64,000 nucleotides of DNA from Grifola frondosa (taxonomy: Eukaryota; Basidiomycota; Agaricomycetes; Polyporales; Grifolaceae). Positions within the stretch are counted from its first letter, which is position 1, and each line of letters starts with the position of its first letter. Positions 1 to 10,679 of the stretch are shown one piece after another. Location: NCBI GenBank assembly GCA_001683735.1, contig LUGG01000018.1:1-64000 (forward strand). Direction: 5' to 3'. Position numbers and translations under genes: made by a program. The notes beneath the pieces were generated by a model, which had not been told where the DNA came from, did no database searches, and worked only from the letters and a program-made list of their open reading frames with translations.

Positions 1-19
1 GCTGGAAATACACGACAGC

Positions 20-242
20 GCCTGCAACCATGGTCGCCTCCACGGCGACCGTGGTAGGCTGCACCCGCGACCGATGGTCTCACTGGCTCCGACCTCATCC
101 TGGCTGCTTCCTCGTTCTCGCTGTCACCCACCTCATCCTGGCTGCCATTCATTTCGTTCCACGGTCCTTCATCTCTATGGCGAGGGACCACCACCCATGC
201 CTGCAACCATGGTTGCCTCCACGGCGACCGTGGTAGGCTGCA
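20..242. repeat. 44-bp direct repeat pair
   Basis: Positions 20-63 and 199-242 are the same 44 bp with one mismatch (CATGGTCGCC versus CATGGTTGCC). Between them a 14-bp word, CTCATCCTGGCTGC, also occurs twice (about 94-107 and 132-145). I see no supportable gene between positions 1 and about 830. The block probably belongs to the upstream part of the neighbouring KDZ transposon, but this is inference. Confidence 0.7.
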
Positions 243-830
243 TCTGCCTTCGACCGATCCTCGTTGGGCCGGCGTGGACTTGACAGACTTGGCGCAGTGA
301 GTACTTGCCACTCCATTACCATAGCACACAGATGACTTGCACGTAGGAGCTCACATCGGCCTACATGGCCCAGCGCTGGGCGATATGCCACAAGTGTGGA
401 TATGATAAAGAAAGTCTTGACGCGGTGAGTCCTCACACTTCGTTGCATTGCACCCAGGTAACTCGCATGCACCTTCATCCCGACATAGTCGCACATGGTC
501 CAGGGCTGAAGCAATATTGGTGGTTAGACAGATCGATTAAATAAATTCATTATGCGCTTGCTGTACTTAGTGCCCACATAGAAACTGTGACCATGTGCGA
601 AGAGCTGGATCGGTCGATCCCATCGGCATGTGCCGGTGGGAGACCACCTAAAATTTTTGAGCTATACTGGACGTACTGTGCATGTCTGGCCCCCCTCAGC
701 GCCAGGCCCGAGCAAGGGCAGCGCTCGCTTCACGTTGAATGCGGGTTTCTGAGCGAAGGTCCCTACCAATGCCAGCAATGCCATTGCGCGAACGACGCAG
801 TCTTTACCCAAGTGGGACCCATTCGCGAGC

Positions 831-3800
831 TTGCAAAGTAGTGGTAGTACGCCTGCGCGCACTCTGCCCCCACCAGCGAGCTTTGCCTCTCCCATTGCCT
901 CCGCCTACTCTGCCGATACTCACTCTACCTCCGAGTCGTTCAAAAAAGCACGTCTAAATAATACCATAGTGAGTGATACCACGAGCATGCGAGAAATTTG
1001 CACTAAATCTTCCATACAGCCTCCCTCCGTGCGAATGAGCCAATTTTTGGACCAGTGGGCGGCGCCCGCACTGAGGGCATGGATGGCGCGCGAGTCGAAT
1101 CCGGGTATTACGGCTTGTTCACGGTGTGCAGCAGTCCCCAATGATGCTGCCCCCCCGTCGACTTGTATCACTGCACAGAGTGCTACCATGGGCCGACCGT
1201 GTGCAAGCAGTGTATTCTTGAGGACCACCAGCACAACCCATTCCATGTGATCGAGAAGTGGACCGTGCCGGGGAGCTTTTGGCGGCGGACTTCTTTGGGG
1301 GACCTGGGGTTAAAATTGGAGTTGGGCCACATGGGCGCACGGTGCCCAACAGCATTGTCTACTCGCATGATGACCATTGTGCACGAGCATGGCGTTCACA
1401 CATATTGTGTCCACTTTTGCGCGTGTCCACAGGCCGCTGGATCGACGCCATGCCCAGAGCCTCTGCAGCTCATACAAGCAGGTTTCTGGCCAGGTTCGTG
1501 GACGACGCCTCGGACGGCGTTCACGATTAGTGTTGCCACAGCTTAGTCACACCTGTTTCAGCTTTTTAGATATTTTGACATGAGTTTTACAGATAATGAC
1601 ATGATCTTAATTGAAATTAATAGCTAAGATATATATGTATTTGAATGTAACACCACCATTTGCATAATTATCTTTAATGTGTTTCAATTTCAGTTACATT
1701 GGTAAAAAAAGCTGACTACAAAGTCAGACTTTGCAATCGGCTTTTTGGCCATATCTCCATCAATACAAGGTATAACATTTTGATATGTGGCAAGATTATG
1801 CGGCTATATATAGGCTACAAAATGAGTGTAAGATCACTTTGATATCTGAAAAACTGCCCAAGTTATGAGTCATATATCATTTAGGCCTGACTTAGCTGCA
1901 GCAACACTATTCACGATCAATGGCCTTCGCTGTTTCCATCTAGCGTCTCTGCAAAGTCAGGTCAATGCGCGAGATTACTTCACATATCTACGGCGGCTCA
2001 CAGACAACATGTGTCCAGATGTCGTCCCGGTAAGCTAGATGATTATGTACTGCGGATTTGACTGACAAAACGAAACTTGGCAGGACCGTTATCGAGAACT
2101 GTTGACAGCCAGCCGTGAGTTTACCTTCTTGCGGGCTTGCAAACATGCGGGAGTTCCGCCATCGCGTGACATGCGCGCAGGGTTGCTGGCGGTGTTGTGT
2201 CCAGCGTGCCCTCAACCAGATATGAACATGGATCCTAAATGGCGTGAGCGCCCCGAACATCTTCAGTGGGTATCTTATACTGTCGTGCCGGCCATGAGTT
2301 TGGCTGATGGACTGACGCAGATTCCTGGATGCTCTTTTTCACACAATCGATGGCAATTTTCATCAAAATCAGAAGATGAAACCAACGGACCCCAACGACT
2401 TTCCTTTAACGCTGGGAGCGGCGTATTTTGCCAATGAGGATGATTTTACCCGATTTCAACGACACCTGGGTCCGTGGAAACCTGAGGTATGAGAGCAGAG
2501 TGGCGTGCGCCCGGTATGGCTGCTAACTTTATATTGGTGGTCGTTCAGGTGAGCACTTGCGCGAACTTCGGGGCGATGGGCTATGGTGGCTACTGGGCGA
2601 AGGTGTCCGGAACAGTGGGATTGTCATGCGGGCGGCACATGTTCGTGTTGCCCGGCGGGGGGGTGGATCTCCAGAAAGGAGAACGGCAAGTCCTTGACAA
2701 CGTCGTGAATAGTCCGGACTGATGACGGTTTTCCTAGCTTTGCCAACGTCGATTTTGCCTTGCTATCAGGATTGACACGATACATGGGTCTACTAAGACA
2801 CGTGTCCGGGTACAATATAAATTGCCAGTACCGGATCCTACTGCTAGCACGTCTGAAGTGGATGAAGGAGCATGTGACTGACTTGAAGACGATACAGATC
2901 AGATACTTCCCGTGGACCCTCGCCGCTGTGGGCAAGTTTCATTTGCCAGCCCATCGTCCTGAATGTCGGTACAAATTCTCATTCCATTGGTTGCCGGGCG
3001 TTGGGATGACAGATGGTGAAGCACCGGAATGCATCTGGGCCTCCTTGAATGCCCTCGGGGGACACACGCGGGAGATGTCCTCGGGCCATAGGCATGACAT
3101 CATCAATGACCATCATTCTGATGTGAACATTCGGCGTATACACAGCCTTGGTTTGTATCATGCCTTTGGATGCCAACTGTCATCGCTGAAATCCATTTTT
3201 AGCTGACGCGCTTCGCCAGAAACACTCGACCGCCATTGTGCAATTGCAACAGGCTCGAGAACATTTACAGAAAGTCGAGGCCAACATTCCGAACCCAAAA
3301 CTCATTGAATGGAAGGGGGAAGAGGCCGCATGGCTGAAGCAAGTGGTACATATGGGGAACCACAAGGATCTTCCAAATCCGTACGAACCTCACAAGGAGG
3401 CCGGTGAGTGCATATGATTCTAAGCAAGTCAATGTGTTAACCATCACATATGCAGCTCCATCCCAAAAAGAGATCACGGCACACTTGGACGCTGTGGCAG
3501 AGGCCACAGGGGGGAAGGTGCGGGGGATGTTGGGTGCAGTAGAGGAGGGCGTCGCATTGGATAATCTCAAGTGAGTGTTGTCCTAGTTTCTCTTGGGCGA
3601 GGTGTGCTCTGACCGTCTCGCCAAGGTTTTCACTTTTGGCAGATCTCACTTCGGATGACGGCAGTGAGGCCACGAAGACACAGCTCGAAGCAAAGCGCGC
3701 GCAATTGAAGTTAGGGCTCGAAGCGTGGAGAGTCACACACGCACAGTTTGTCGCGCCCATGGTAGATGAGGCTATGGTGGATGTGCAGATGGCTTGCCAT

Positions 3801-4508
3801 GGGTGGTCGCTTCCGATCAATTTTCCATGGTTCAGTGACGGTGAACGAGGGTGTCATGAGGATGAGGCGGAGGAAGAAGATGAGGACAGCGAAGAGGATG
3901 ACACCTCAGTGAGCCAAGCGACTGTTGCACCGAAGAAACGGAAGGCAACGGCGATGGCGGGGCGTGCGCGGCAAGCGAAGGCAGAAGGCTGGGACAAGAT
4001 CAACGTGATCAACATCGAGTTACCATCCGCATACAGTTCTTTGGTACTTGCACACCCGTCGATGAGAGTGCTCGTGGACCTGGAGCGCCAGGTTCGCCAG
4101 GGCCAGGCGAATGATGCTTTGGCTGATACTCGTACCCACCTGATCACCGCATTCTCTTTCAGATACCAACGCCACAACGTTTCAGGCCAAATCCAGAACA
4201 CGCGTGCGATGCGGAAGATTCAACGCAAGCAACAAGTGGTCGGTCGTGCGGCTGACACCTATCGTCGTGCGAGACGTGCGTTGATCGCCTTAGGCATGCA
4301 AGTAGATGATGCGTGCTACCGTGTGCTGAAGACCACGGATGTCATACTGTTCGCAATGTACACGGAGGAGGAGCAGCTGGGAGACAGCCGCAAGACTCCA
4401 TCTTGGATCTGGGAGGACTTCACGTTCATGGGGAGGTATCGGAGGGTGCGATCAAGAACTTCTTGGCTGATGGTGAGTGAGCAACGCTTTCAGAAGGACG
4501 TGCGCTAA
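831..4508 (+). pseudogene. KDZ (Kyakuja-Dileera-Zisupton) transposase with CxC2 zinc cluster; frame-broken copy
   Basis: Recognisable pieces of a mushroom KDZ transposase lie in order on the plus strand. The CxC2 cysteine cluster is at about 1090-1330 (LYHCTECYHGPTVCKQC, then HQHNPFHVIEKW and TSLGDLGL). A second stretch, about 2070-2460, contains CPACPQPDMN and GAAYFANEDDFTRF. The catalytic-domain signatures YNINCQYRI and RHDIINDHH lie at about 2810-3130. A charged, acid-rich C-terminal tail runs to the stop at 4508. KDZ enzymes are eukaryotic DDE cut-and-paste transposases, abundant in Agaricomycetes. Short introns separate the pieces; the gap at 1560-1860 is AT-rich and longer than a usual intron. 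The CxC2 exon changes frame at a seven-C run near 1150. The true start is not visible: the open frame at 831 begins with TTG. The family is clear; intactness is doubtful. Confidence 0.85.
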
Positions 4509-4539
4509 GTCGAGCTAGCCATGCGCACGCACATCAGCA

Positions 4540-4860
4540 AAACTCGAAACACTCTGATTTGCTCTGAATGACTCTGTTTCGTCTGAGAGTCTGAACCACC
4601 AGACCATTCCAGACATAACAGAGGTTTCATAAGCCCTTGTCGTCTGAAAGCTCTGAAGCCTCTTAATGGTCTTCAGCAGAAGCTTCAGAGCTTCAGAATA
4701 ATAAGATTGTCCAGACACAGCTCAGATATCAGATGGCATAGAGCCTCAAGATTTATTTCATACTTTATTTCATACAGACTGCTCAGAGCTTACAGACTGC
4801 TCAGAGCTTACAAATTGTCCAGATAACAGTTTAGCTACTTGTACATGATATCTGACAGCA
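4540..4860. repeat. TCTGA/TCAGA-rich block, possible subterminal transposon repeats
   Basis: This non-coding stretch just after the KDZ stop is full of short CTCTGA, GTCTGA and their complements TCAGAG and TCAGAC, spaced irregularly. A similar but shorter block recurs at 9880-10015. Clusters of short subterminal repeats are typical of the transposase binding regions at DNA transposon ends. It could be the 3' end of the KDZ element or one end of the mosaic element that follows. Confidence 0.4.
4774..4809. repeat. 18-bp tandem duplication
   Basis: The word ACAGACTGCTCAGAGCTT occurs twice head to tail (4774-4791 and 4792-4809) without mismatch. It lies inside the TCTGA/TCAGA-rich block and contains its core motif, so it is probably a recent slip duplication of one subterminal repeat unit. 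Confidence 0.85.
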
Positions 4861-6385
4861 CCAACAGAAGCTGGGCAGCATACACAGCACCTTAAACCTG
4901 TGGTCCATGGCACCACCATTCTCCAGAGGAAGCATGAAGCACGTGCCCACCTTGTCTGCATCCAGGTGTTCAGTCAGCAGCAGCATCGGAGAGCAAGAAT
5001 TGAACACACACGGAACATTGTCCCCACCGCGCGTTTCAATGATTCTGCACGTCCGCCTACCAAGTCAATAACATGAACCGCACTCACAAAGTACACGCAC
5101 CGGTGATCTGCTCGTCTATCTCAACCTGTGCACCAGAATACACCTTCTTCTCTGTACACCGACATCAGGCCTCGTTCGCCGCATCATACAGTGTGTCATA
5201 CCTGCAAAGACTGACTTGAGCGGCTCGGTCTTGGCCAAGTATCAGTTGAACTGCACGAGTTCGACGATTGAGTGGAGGTCTGTATGCATCGTCAACGGCG
5301 CGCAACTCACAATTGTGCCCCGCGAGAACGGCCCATTCAGCCCAAAGCACAGGCTCACCTCTGCAATTGGCAGCGACAGCACAAAGTGCTCCAACAGGTA
5401 CGTGCACTGCCTGTTGGCCATGGTCTGTGTACCAATGGACATCACAGGTGCAGCATCTCCCGACGACGCCGCCCCAATGACGAGTTGGATGCGAGTTCAG
5501 TTGGGGTCATCTGAGACCTCGAGATCCAGCAGATGTGGAGAACCGCACCACGGCGAGCGCCCCCGTGTCAACGGACACCTCAGGCGGCCTGCACAACGTC
5601 AATGTCCCTGTAGTCCCGTGAGTGCCGAACATGGGTACGCCTGCAGCAGCGGTGAGAGGGCACGGGGAAGGACGGAAGGCGGGACCGACCGAAGACGACG
5701 CGCATGAGCGGCACGGTCCCGTCGAGTTGGTTTGCCTTCTGCAGGGCGAGGTGAGCCAGCAATTGTCTGTCCATGTCCGCGGAACTGGATGCGCGAGTTC
5801 TGGTCGCAAGCGCGACAAGAGCCCTGAGGTGCAGCATGGAAACTGGAAGAGAGCCTAGGATGGAGGTATGTGGCACCGCTGGGGTCAGCGGATGGAGTCG
5901 GGAATGGCGGGCAGCGCTGGCATGATGGGGCTTGGGCAGTACATCGCATGCGTAGCGAGCGAGTTCGCCGGGCTCAGGCGGGGACATGCGTCGCCATGTA
6001 GAACGACCACCGTGTTCGTGATTCGGGATCCAGCACCTTCGCCCGCTCCCCGCCCCTCTGCGGCACCTCCGCGATCTGCATGTCATGCAGATTCCTGAGG
6101 AGCTCCTCGGCGGAGCAGCCAGTGACTGCCACGAAGTGCCGAAAGAGCTTGCGCCGCGTGGTGCTGGAGTATGCAACGTCCGCGACCGCGAGCGCATCGT
6201 GCGGAGCACCATCAAGTTGAGCGATATGCGTGCGGCATGCAGCTGGCCCACAGAGCTAAGGCCGTCGGAACCAACAGTGAGATCTCAGTGGGAAGAAGCA
6301 TTAGTGACGAGAAGTGGCGAGGAGAGAACGAGGTGTACGATGCAGCCCAAGGCTTGTGATGAAGAGTGAGTGAGCGTGAGAGTTT
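4861..6385. other. degenerate region without a supportable gene
   Basis: Both strands have medium-length open frames here (for example a 223-codon minus frame at 5580-6251), but none shows a family motif. On the minus strand the conceptual products jump between frames, as in a decayed gene: fragments with TRRKLFRHFVAVTG-like and LLEHFVLSLPIAEVSLC-like text can be read with breaks between them. I do not recognise them. The region lies between the KDZ gene and captured host fragments, so a decayed transposon or captured gene is the likely content. Confidence 0.4.
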
Positions 6386-6390
6386 CAAAA

Positions 6391-6416
6391 TGAACTTGAA
6401 CTTGAACTTGAACTTG
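6391..6416. repeat. GAACTT hexamer microsatellite
   Basis: Four consecutive copies of the hexamer GAACTT (reading TGAACTTGAACTTG and on) form a 26-bp perfect microsatellite in the degenerate mosaic region. No function is apparent. Confidence 0.9.
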
Positions 6417-6699
6417 TGCGCTTCGTTCTGGCGTTCGGTGGCTGCCGCATCATGTTCCCGCCTCCCCATGGCCTCGCTGTCATATACCAGGTGTGTCTCC
6501 CTTACCTCCCATTAATACTTGCTATTCGTCTCCATCTCAGACATGCGTGACTCATCCACGCTCACACTCCGCGCGCACCCATCGTCCGCCCCCGCACTGC
6601 ATCCCTCGTGCCCCATGCCCACAGCCACCTCCATCCACACTTTATGCTCGCGCCCATACCGCACTGCACGCCGCTACCTGCGTGACTCATCTCTGTGCC

Positions 6700-7145
6700 C
6701 AACGGGCTCCTCGGATCCTGCGTCTTCTTCTTGTGCTTGGGCTTGTCACCATTTACCATGGAGCCCCTGACAGGCTTAAACTTGCCTGCCTTCTTCAATT
6801 CTTACAACGCGGCGTCGACAGCAGCGCTTGCCTGCGAGGACTCGTCCGGTGTGCTTGCTCTTGAGCTCGCACATGATGTCCCCGCATGTGCGCTTGGCTG
6901 GGAGGGGTTTCGAGGAAGGCCTGCTCAGGGGAGGCATCGGCGGCGGCGACCTCCGCAATGGCGCGGTTCTGCTCGAGAAGAGCGAAGTCGAGTCTCTTCG
7001 CGTCTCTGATGTGAATCACCGGGAGCGCAGCTGCGGGATCGTCTGCACCCCGCGCTACACGCCCACGACCGTCTCTCGCCCGTGTTCGCGCCTGCAGCAT
7101 AGCCTGTTCCCGTAATACATCCTTCAAGGTCTTCGATGCCATCAT
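6700..7145 (-). pseudogene. unidentified gene fragment, minus strand
   Basis: Reading the minus strand from about 7143 gives a protein-like stretch ([21 protein letters not shown], then a DAKRLDFALLEQNRAIAEVA-type segment). It continues in shifted frames into a basic end containing ELKKAGKFKPVRG and KPKHKKKTQ. The amino-acid texture is natural, but frames must be joined across breaks, so it is decayed. I cannot name the family. It sits head to head with the EF2 fragment and between two copies of a direct repeat, so it is probably another captured host gene piece. Confidence 0.35.
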
Positions 7146-7195
7146 GAACTTCAAGAAGAACACCATTGGCCCCATGCTCGAGAAGCTGGACGCGT

Positions 7196-7345
7196 CTCGA
7201 AGATGGTGCTGACGTCCAATAAGGGACGGTTCTATGCTTTCGGTCTTGTCTTCTCCGGGACCGTTCGTGCAAGCCAGAAGATTCGTATTCAGGGCAACTA
7301 TGTCCCGGTCAAGAGGGCCGACCTGTTCATCAAGTCCTCGTCTCC
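7196..7345 (+). pseudogene. captured fragment of translation elongation factor 2 (EF2)
   Basis: About 48 codons read [17 protein letters not shown], then [15 protein letters not shown], then [14 protein letters not shown]. This matches the conserved domain II region of eukaryotic EF2 (consensus [22 protein letters not shown]), with substitutions at positions that rarely vary. Both sides lose similarity at once: there is no GTPase domain before it and no domain III after it. It is a single-exon piece of a roughly 840-residue gene, so it cannot function. The full EF2 gene must be elsewhere in the genome. Confidence 0.85.
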
Positions 7346-7699
7346 ACTTCAGACATGCATCCCTACGAGTGTACATCCCCCTGCCCGTCGTCTGCACCCC
7401 GCACTGCGCCTCTCGTGTCTGCCTACAGCCACCTCTCGTCCACGTTCCACACCTGCGTCTGCACCGCACCGCATGCCTGTGCCTGTGCTCGTGCCTGCAC
7501 CCATGCTCGTGCGACTCATCCGCGCTCACATTCCACGCGCACCCATCGTATGTGTCCGCCCCCGCACTGCATCCCTCGTGCCCCATGTCCACAGCCGCCT
7601 CCATCCACACTTGCTCGCGCCCATACCGCACTGCACGCCGCTACCTGTGCCGTTCGGCCGGCCTTCACCTATGGTGCATTCTTCTAGCCAAGGCGGGCC

Positions 7700-9430
7700 A
7701 GGCAGCCACCCTATGGGCAGTGGCCGGACACGGAGCCAGCGAGGCGGGCGGCACGACAAAGAGAACAAAGTTGGTGCTGGACCGTCCGGGCAAAGTTCCT
7801 TTGCCTCGGGATCATCACTACCGGGTGGACTATCCTTGGAACCCGTTGCGCCCCTGGAAGCTTCTGCAAACCGGTGGCAAGCAGGTAGTCTTGGCAGGAA
7901 GACTCAGGCTCCCGATGCGGATTCTCCAGAGGTCGTAGATCGTAAGGTCCGGGGTCTGCTCAACAAACTGACGATGGAGCGCTTCGACTCGATTTCGGAC
8001 CAAATCATCACCTGGGCAAACAGGTCCGAGAAGGAGAAGGATGGTCGGATGCTGATCTAGGTCATCCGGCTCATGTTCGAGAAGGCAACCGATGAGGCGA
8101 CTTGGTCGGAGATGTACGCACGTCTCTGTCGCATGATGGAGCAGATTAGCGCGAATGTCCAGGACAGTGGGATCAAGAATTCGGAGGGCAAGCCTATCGC
8201 CGGTGGTCAGTTGTTCTGCAAGTATCTACTCGATCGCTGCCAGGAGGATTTCGAGCGTGGGTGGGTAGCCAAGGAGGCGACCGCGGTGGCGGCTGCGACA
8301 AAGGCTACTCAGGACCAGGCGGCGAAGGCTGCTGCTGAGGAAAGCAAAGACGGAGAGACGGAGAAAGTGCTCTTTACTCAGAGGAGTACTACGCTGCGCA
8401 GAAGGCCAAGCGCCAGGGCCTTGGCCTCATCAAGTTCATCGGCGAGTTGTTCAGTTTGCAAATGCTTACGGAGCGTATCATGCATGAATGCATCAAGAAG
8501 CTGCTTGGCAACGTTGAGAATCCGGAGGAAGAGGAGATTGAGAGCTTGTGCAAGCTTTTGACGACCGTCGGTCAAATCCTCGATACTCCGAAGGCTCGCG
8601 CCCATATGGCCGTCTACTTCTCCAGGATGAAGGAGTTGTGCAAGAGTCCCAATGTCAACTCTTGAATGCAGTTCATGCTGCAGGTATGGGAATTTGACCC
8701 TATTTCGTACTTTGTGTTGCTAATTGAATTTTAGGATATCATTGAACTACGAGAACGCAAGTGGGTACCTCACAATCAAGTTGCTGCCCTAACAACTATT
8801 GCAGCCGTACATGAAGCCGTAAGCCTTGTCTTCAGATTAACTTTGTTTGTCCTATTGGCTGACTTGTCATTACACAGGCTGCAAAGGAGAAGGCCGCCAC
8901 CGAGAAGGACGCCTATCAACGTAATCTGAGCATGTCCAGGGGCGGCTCGAGACGAGGCGGCGAGCGAGGAGAGCACGGTCAGACTTGGGGCTGCCATTGG
9001 GAGCTCCACACCATGGCCGCCTCCCAAGGCGGGTGATCTTTCCAATTTCTGCAAGATCAGCAAGACGGCGTCGATGATATTTGGTCCAGCAGTATCTTTG
9101 CTGGAAAGAAGGAGACCAAGCAGGAGTCTCGTGGCTCTATGAATATGTTCTTGATGCTCAGCCAGAACCCCAAGCTCGCCGTCGAACCCGCAGCATTGTC
9201 GAAGACAAGCCGATCTCCGAGCCAGAAAGCGAGTATCGACCTTGGCCAAAGTGGTGTTCCGGAGGCCCCTGCTCAGCGACGGAAACTCAACCTTCTTCCT
9301 CGGATGGTACAGAAGTCTGACGAGGCGAAGGCTGATGCGACGCCTGCTGCCTCAACAGTGAACTTGGATGACGAGGACTCCGAGGCCCCTACTTCTTCGA
9401 TGATGCAAGCCGAGGTGGAAGCATGAGGGC
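7700..9430 (+). pseudogene. captured, decayed fragment of eIF4G (MIF4G domain region)
   Basis: The translation includes [60 protein letters not shown] and ESLCKLLTTVGQILDTPKAR. This is the MIF4G HEAT-repeat domain of eukaryotic initiation factor 4G, followed by LQDIIELRERKW and the low-complexity linker through APAQRRKLNLLPR to a stop at 9424-9426. It is broken by a TAG after MLI (about 8058; CAG expected), a frameshift near 8370 and a TGA before MQFMLQ (about 8664; CGA expected). Introns are still present (for example about 8682-8735, ending TTTTAG), so the copy was made from DNA, not mRNA. The N-terminal and MA3 regions are missing. The sequence after 9430, with text such as DDYFDKMSFGRRVSVASDRS, is not identified. 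Confidence 0.85.
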
Positions 9431-9879
9431 GAGATGAGCCCACGAAGTCACGCAGACTTGCGCCTCGGTGGAGTGGGCTTAGCACATGGCTATAGGCGGC
9501 GGATGCGGACGAGGATGAGAGTGTGGGCGGGCGGAGTGGAGACGATTACTTTGACAAGATGTCGTTTGGGCGCCGTGTGTCTGTGGCATCAGACAGGTCT
9601 AACGGGGCTGCGGGGATCAGATCGCAGATTCTTGGTTCACATGCAAGCAGTTGCAGAGAGGCTCCAGCAGAACCCTCAAAGATGTCCAAGAGTGGGAGCG
9701 CAAATGGGCCAGTATGTTTTCTTAATGGTCTGTGAGGTCTTCTGGGTCTGCACGGTCAAAGTCAAGACAACTAAGAGGATACAGACGAAAAATGACCATT
9801 AACCAAGTTGCTAAGATCAACAAGATGGCCAAGAATCTTTAGACCACGAGTACCGGAAATTCTCTAGTCGCTATGAGTG

Positions 9880-10015
9880 CTCTTTGAGGTCTCTTAATAC
9901 TCTAAGATTGTCTGATAATTTTTTGTCTGGACTATCTTGTTTGTCTGACAGCTCTGTGTATCTTACTGATCTCAATTTAAGATGTCTCAGATATATTCAG
10001 ACAGTTTAAGACGAA
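9880..10015. repeat. second TCTGA/TCAGA-rich block
   Basis: A short AT-rich non-coding stretch contains several TGTCTGA, CTCAGA and TTCAGACAG words, like the block at 4540-4860. Together the two blocks bracket the captured EF2 and eIF4G pieces. They may be the subterminal repeats of one ~5.5-kb element, but no clean terminal inverted repeats or target duplication could be found by eye. Confidence 0.35.
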
Positions 10016-10028
10016 ATTAGACATATCC

Positions 10029-10440
10029 GCATTTTGCTGATGCACTGGTTCCGGCGCAGCACTCTCCAATCGCGCTGGCATGAAGAAGTCCTGTTGCTTG
10101 AGGAGGAGATGCGGCGGACGGTACGGACATTCCGGTGGTGGCGTGGGCATTGGGAACAGCAAGCAGAGCAGCACCATGTGGATGCCAAGACAGGAGAGGA
10201 GGGTTATGCATGCAAGTAAGTGGATAACATGTCCGGGAGATTTGGTTGCTGACCTGTTCGGAATCCACACAGACAAGCTGATCGATATAGCAGGCTACTG
10301 CATGGGAGCATAGAGGCCTTCACGGGCAAGATCAGGATGGTATGAGCGCGCTAGGGGGTTGTAATCATAATACTGACCCGATGTCTACTCAGGAGGATAC
10401 ACAATTGCCACCCGCCGACGAGCCAGTGGCGTCCTCTACA
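10029..10440 (+). pseudogene. C-terminal remnant of a basidiomycete transposon protein
   Basis: The plus strand reads LMHWFRRSTLQSRWHEEVLL followed by LEEEMRRTVRTFRWWRGHW. Amphipathic 'EEV.LL.EEMRR' helices of this kind are common at the C-termini of transposase-associated proteins in mushroom genomes, including KDZ proteins. After an intron (about 10216-10271) a tail containing QADRYSRLLHGSIEAFTGKI follows, and after another intron EDTQLPPADEP. The inverted-repeat element at 10440 interrupts the end. No upstream catalytic part is present in frame, so this is a remnant. The family assignment is from memory of similar proteins and is tentative. Confidence 0.45.
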
Positions 10441-10638
10441 TCAGGAAAACTCCAATTTCACTTTTCCGCCTGAAATGGCTGAAAACAGTAAAATAAGCCG
10501 AAAAAAGAGCAGATAAGTTGATTCAGGGATTGGATCTACTTATTTTCACCTGTTTTCAGGCAATAAAGTGGCCCAAAAGCGCCAAAAAGCGCCAAAAAGC
10601 GCCAAAAAGCAGCTAAGTAAAATTGGAGTTTTCCTGAT
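10440..10638. mobile_element. 199-bp MITE-like element with ~24-bp terminal inverted repeats
   Basis: The left end ATCAGGAAAACTCCAATTTC and the right end (read on the minus strand) ATCAGGAAAACTCCAATTTT match over about 24 bp with one mismatch. The interior has no coding capacity. Near the right end GCCAAAAA repeats four times in tandem (GCGCCAAAAAGC units at about 10573-10612). I could not see a convincing target-site duplication, so the superfamily is left open. It sits at the 3' end of the transposon protein remnant. Confidence 0.8.
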
Positions 10639-10679
10639 GACTAGTGCAGTGCATGGGGAGGTAGATTGATGGTGTCGAT

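Larger units (their letters stand above)
6538..7650. repeat. ~150-bp diverged direct repeat flanking captured fragments
   Basis: About 6538-6690 and 7500-7650 are a direct repeat, sharing long identical words such as CCGCCCCCGCACTGCATCCC and GCCCATACCGCACTGCACGC, with scattered substitutions and small indels. Between the copies lie a minus-strand gene fragment and the EF2 fragment; the eIF4G fragment starts shortly after the second copy. The arrangement suggests the repeat is the element's own sequence and the host-like sequence was acquired between its copies. No coding function is evident in the repeat. Confidence 0.7.

Noticed and set aside
5580..6251. 223-codon minus frame as a gene
   Set aside because: No motif or start context, and the protein-like text jumps to other frames, so it was kept only as degenerate region.
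6795..7631. 278-codon minus frame
   Set aside because: Its first half is the antisense of the EF2 fragment and direct repeat. Only its later part (from about 7143 downward) has protein-like text, reported as a fragment.
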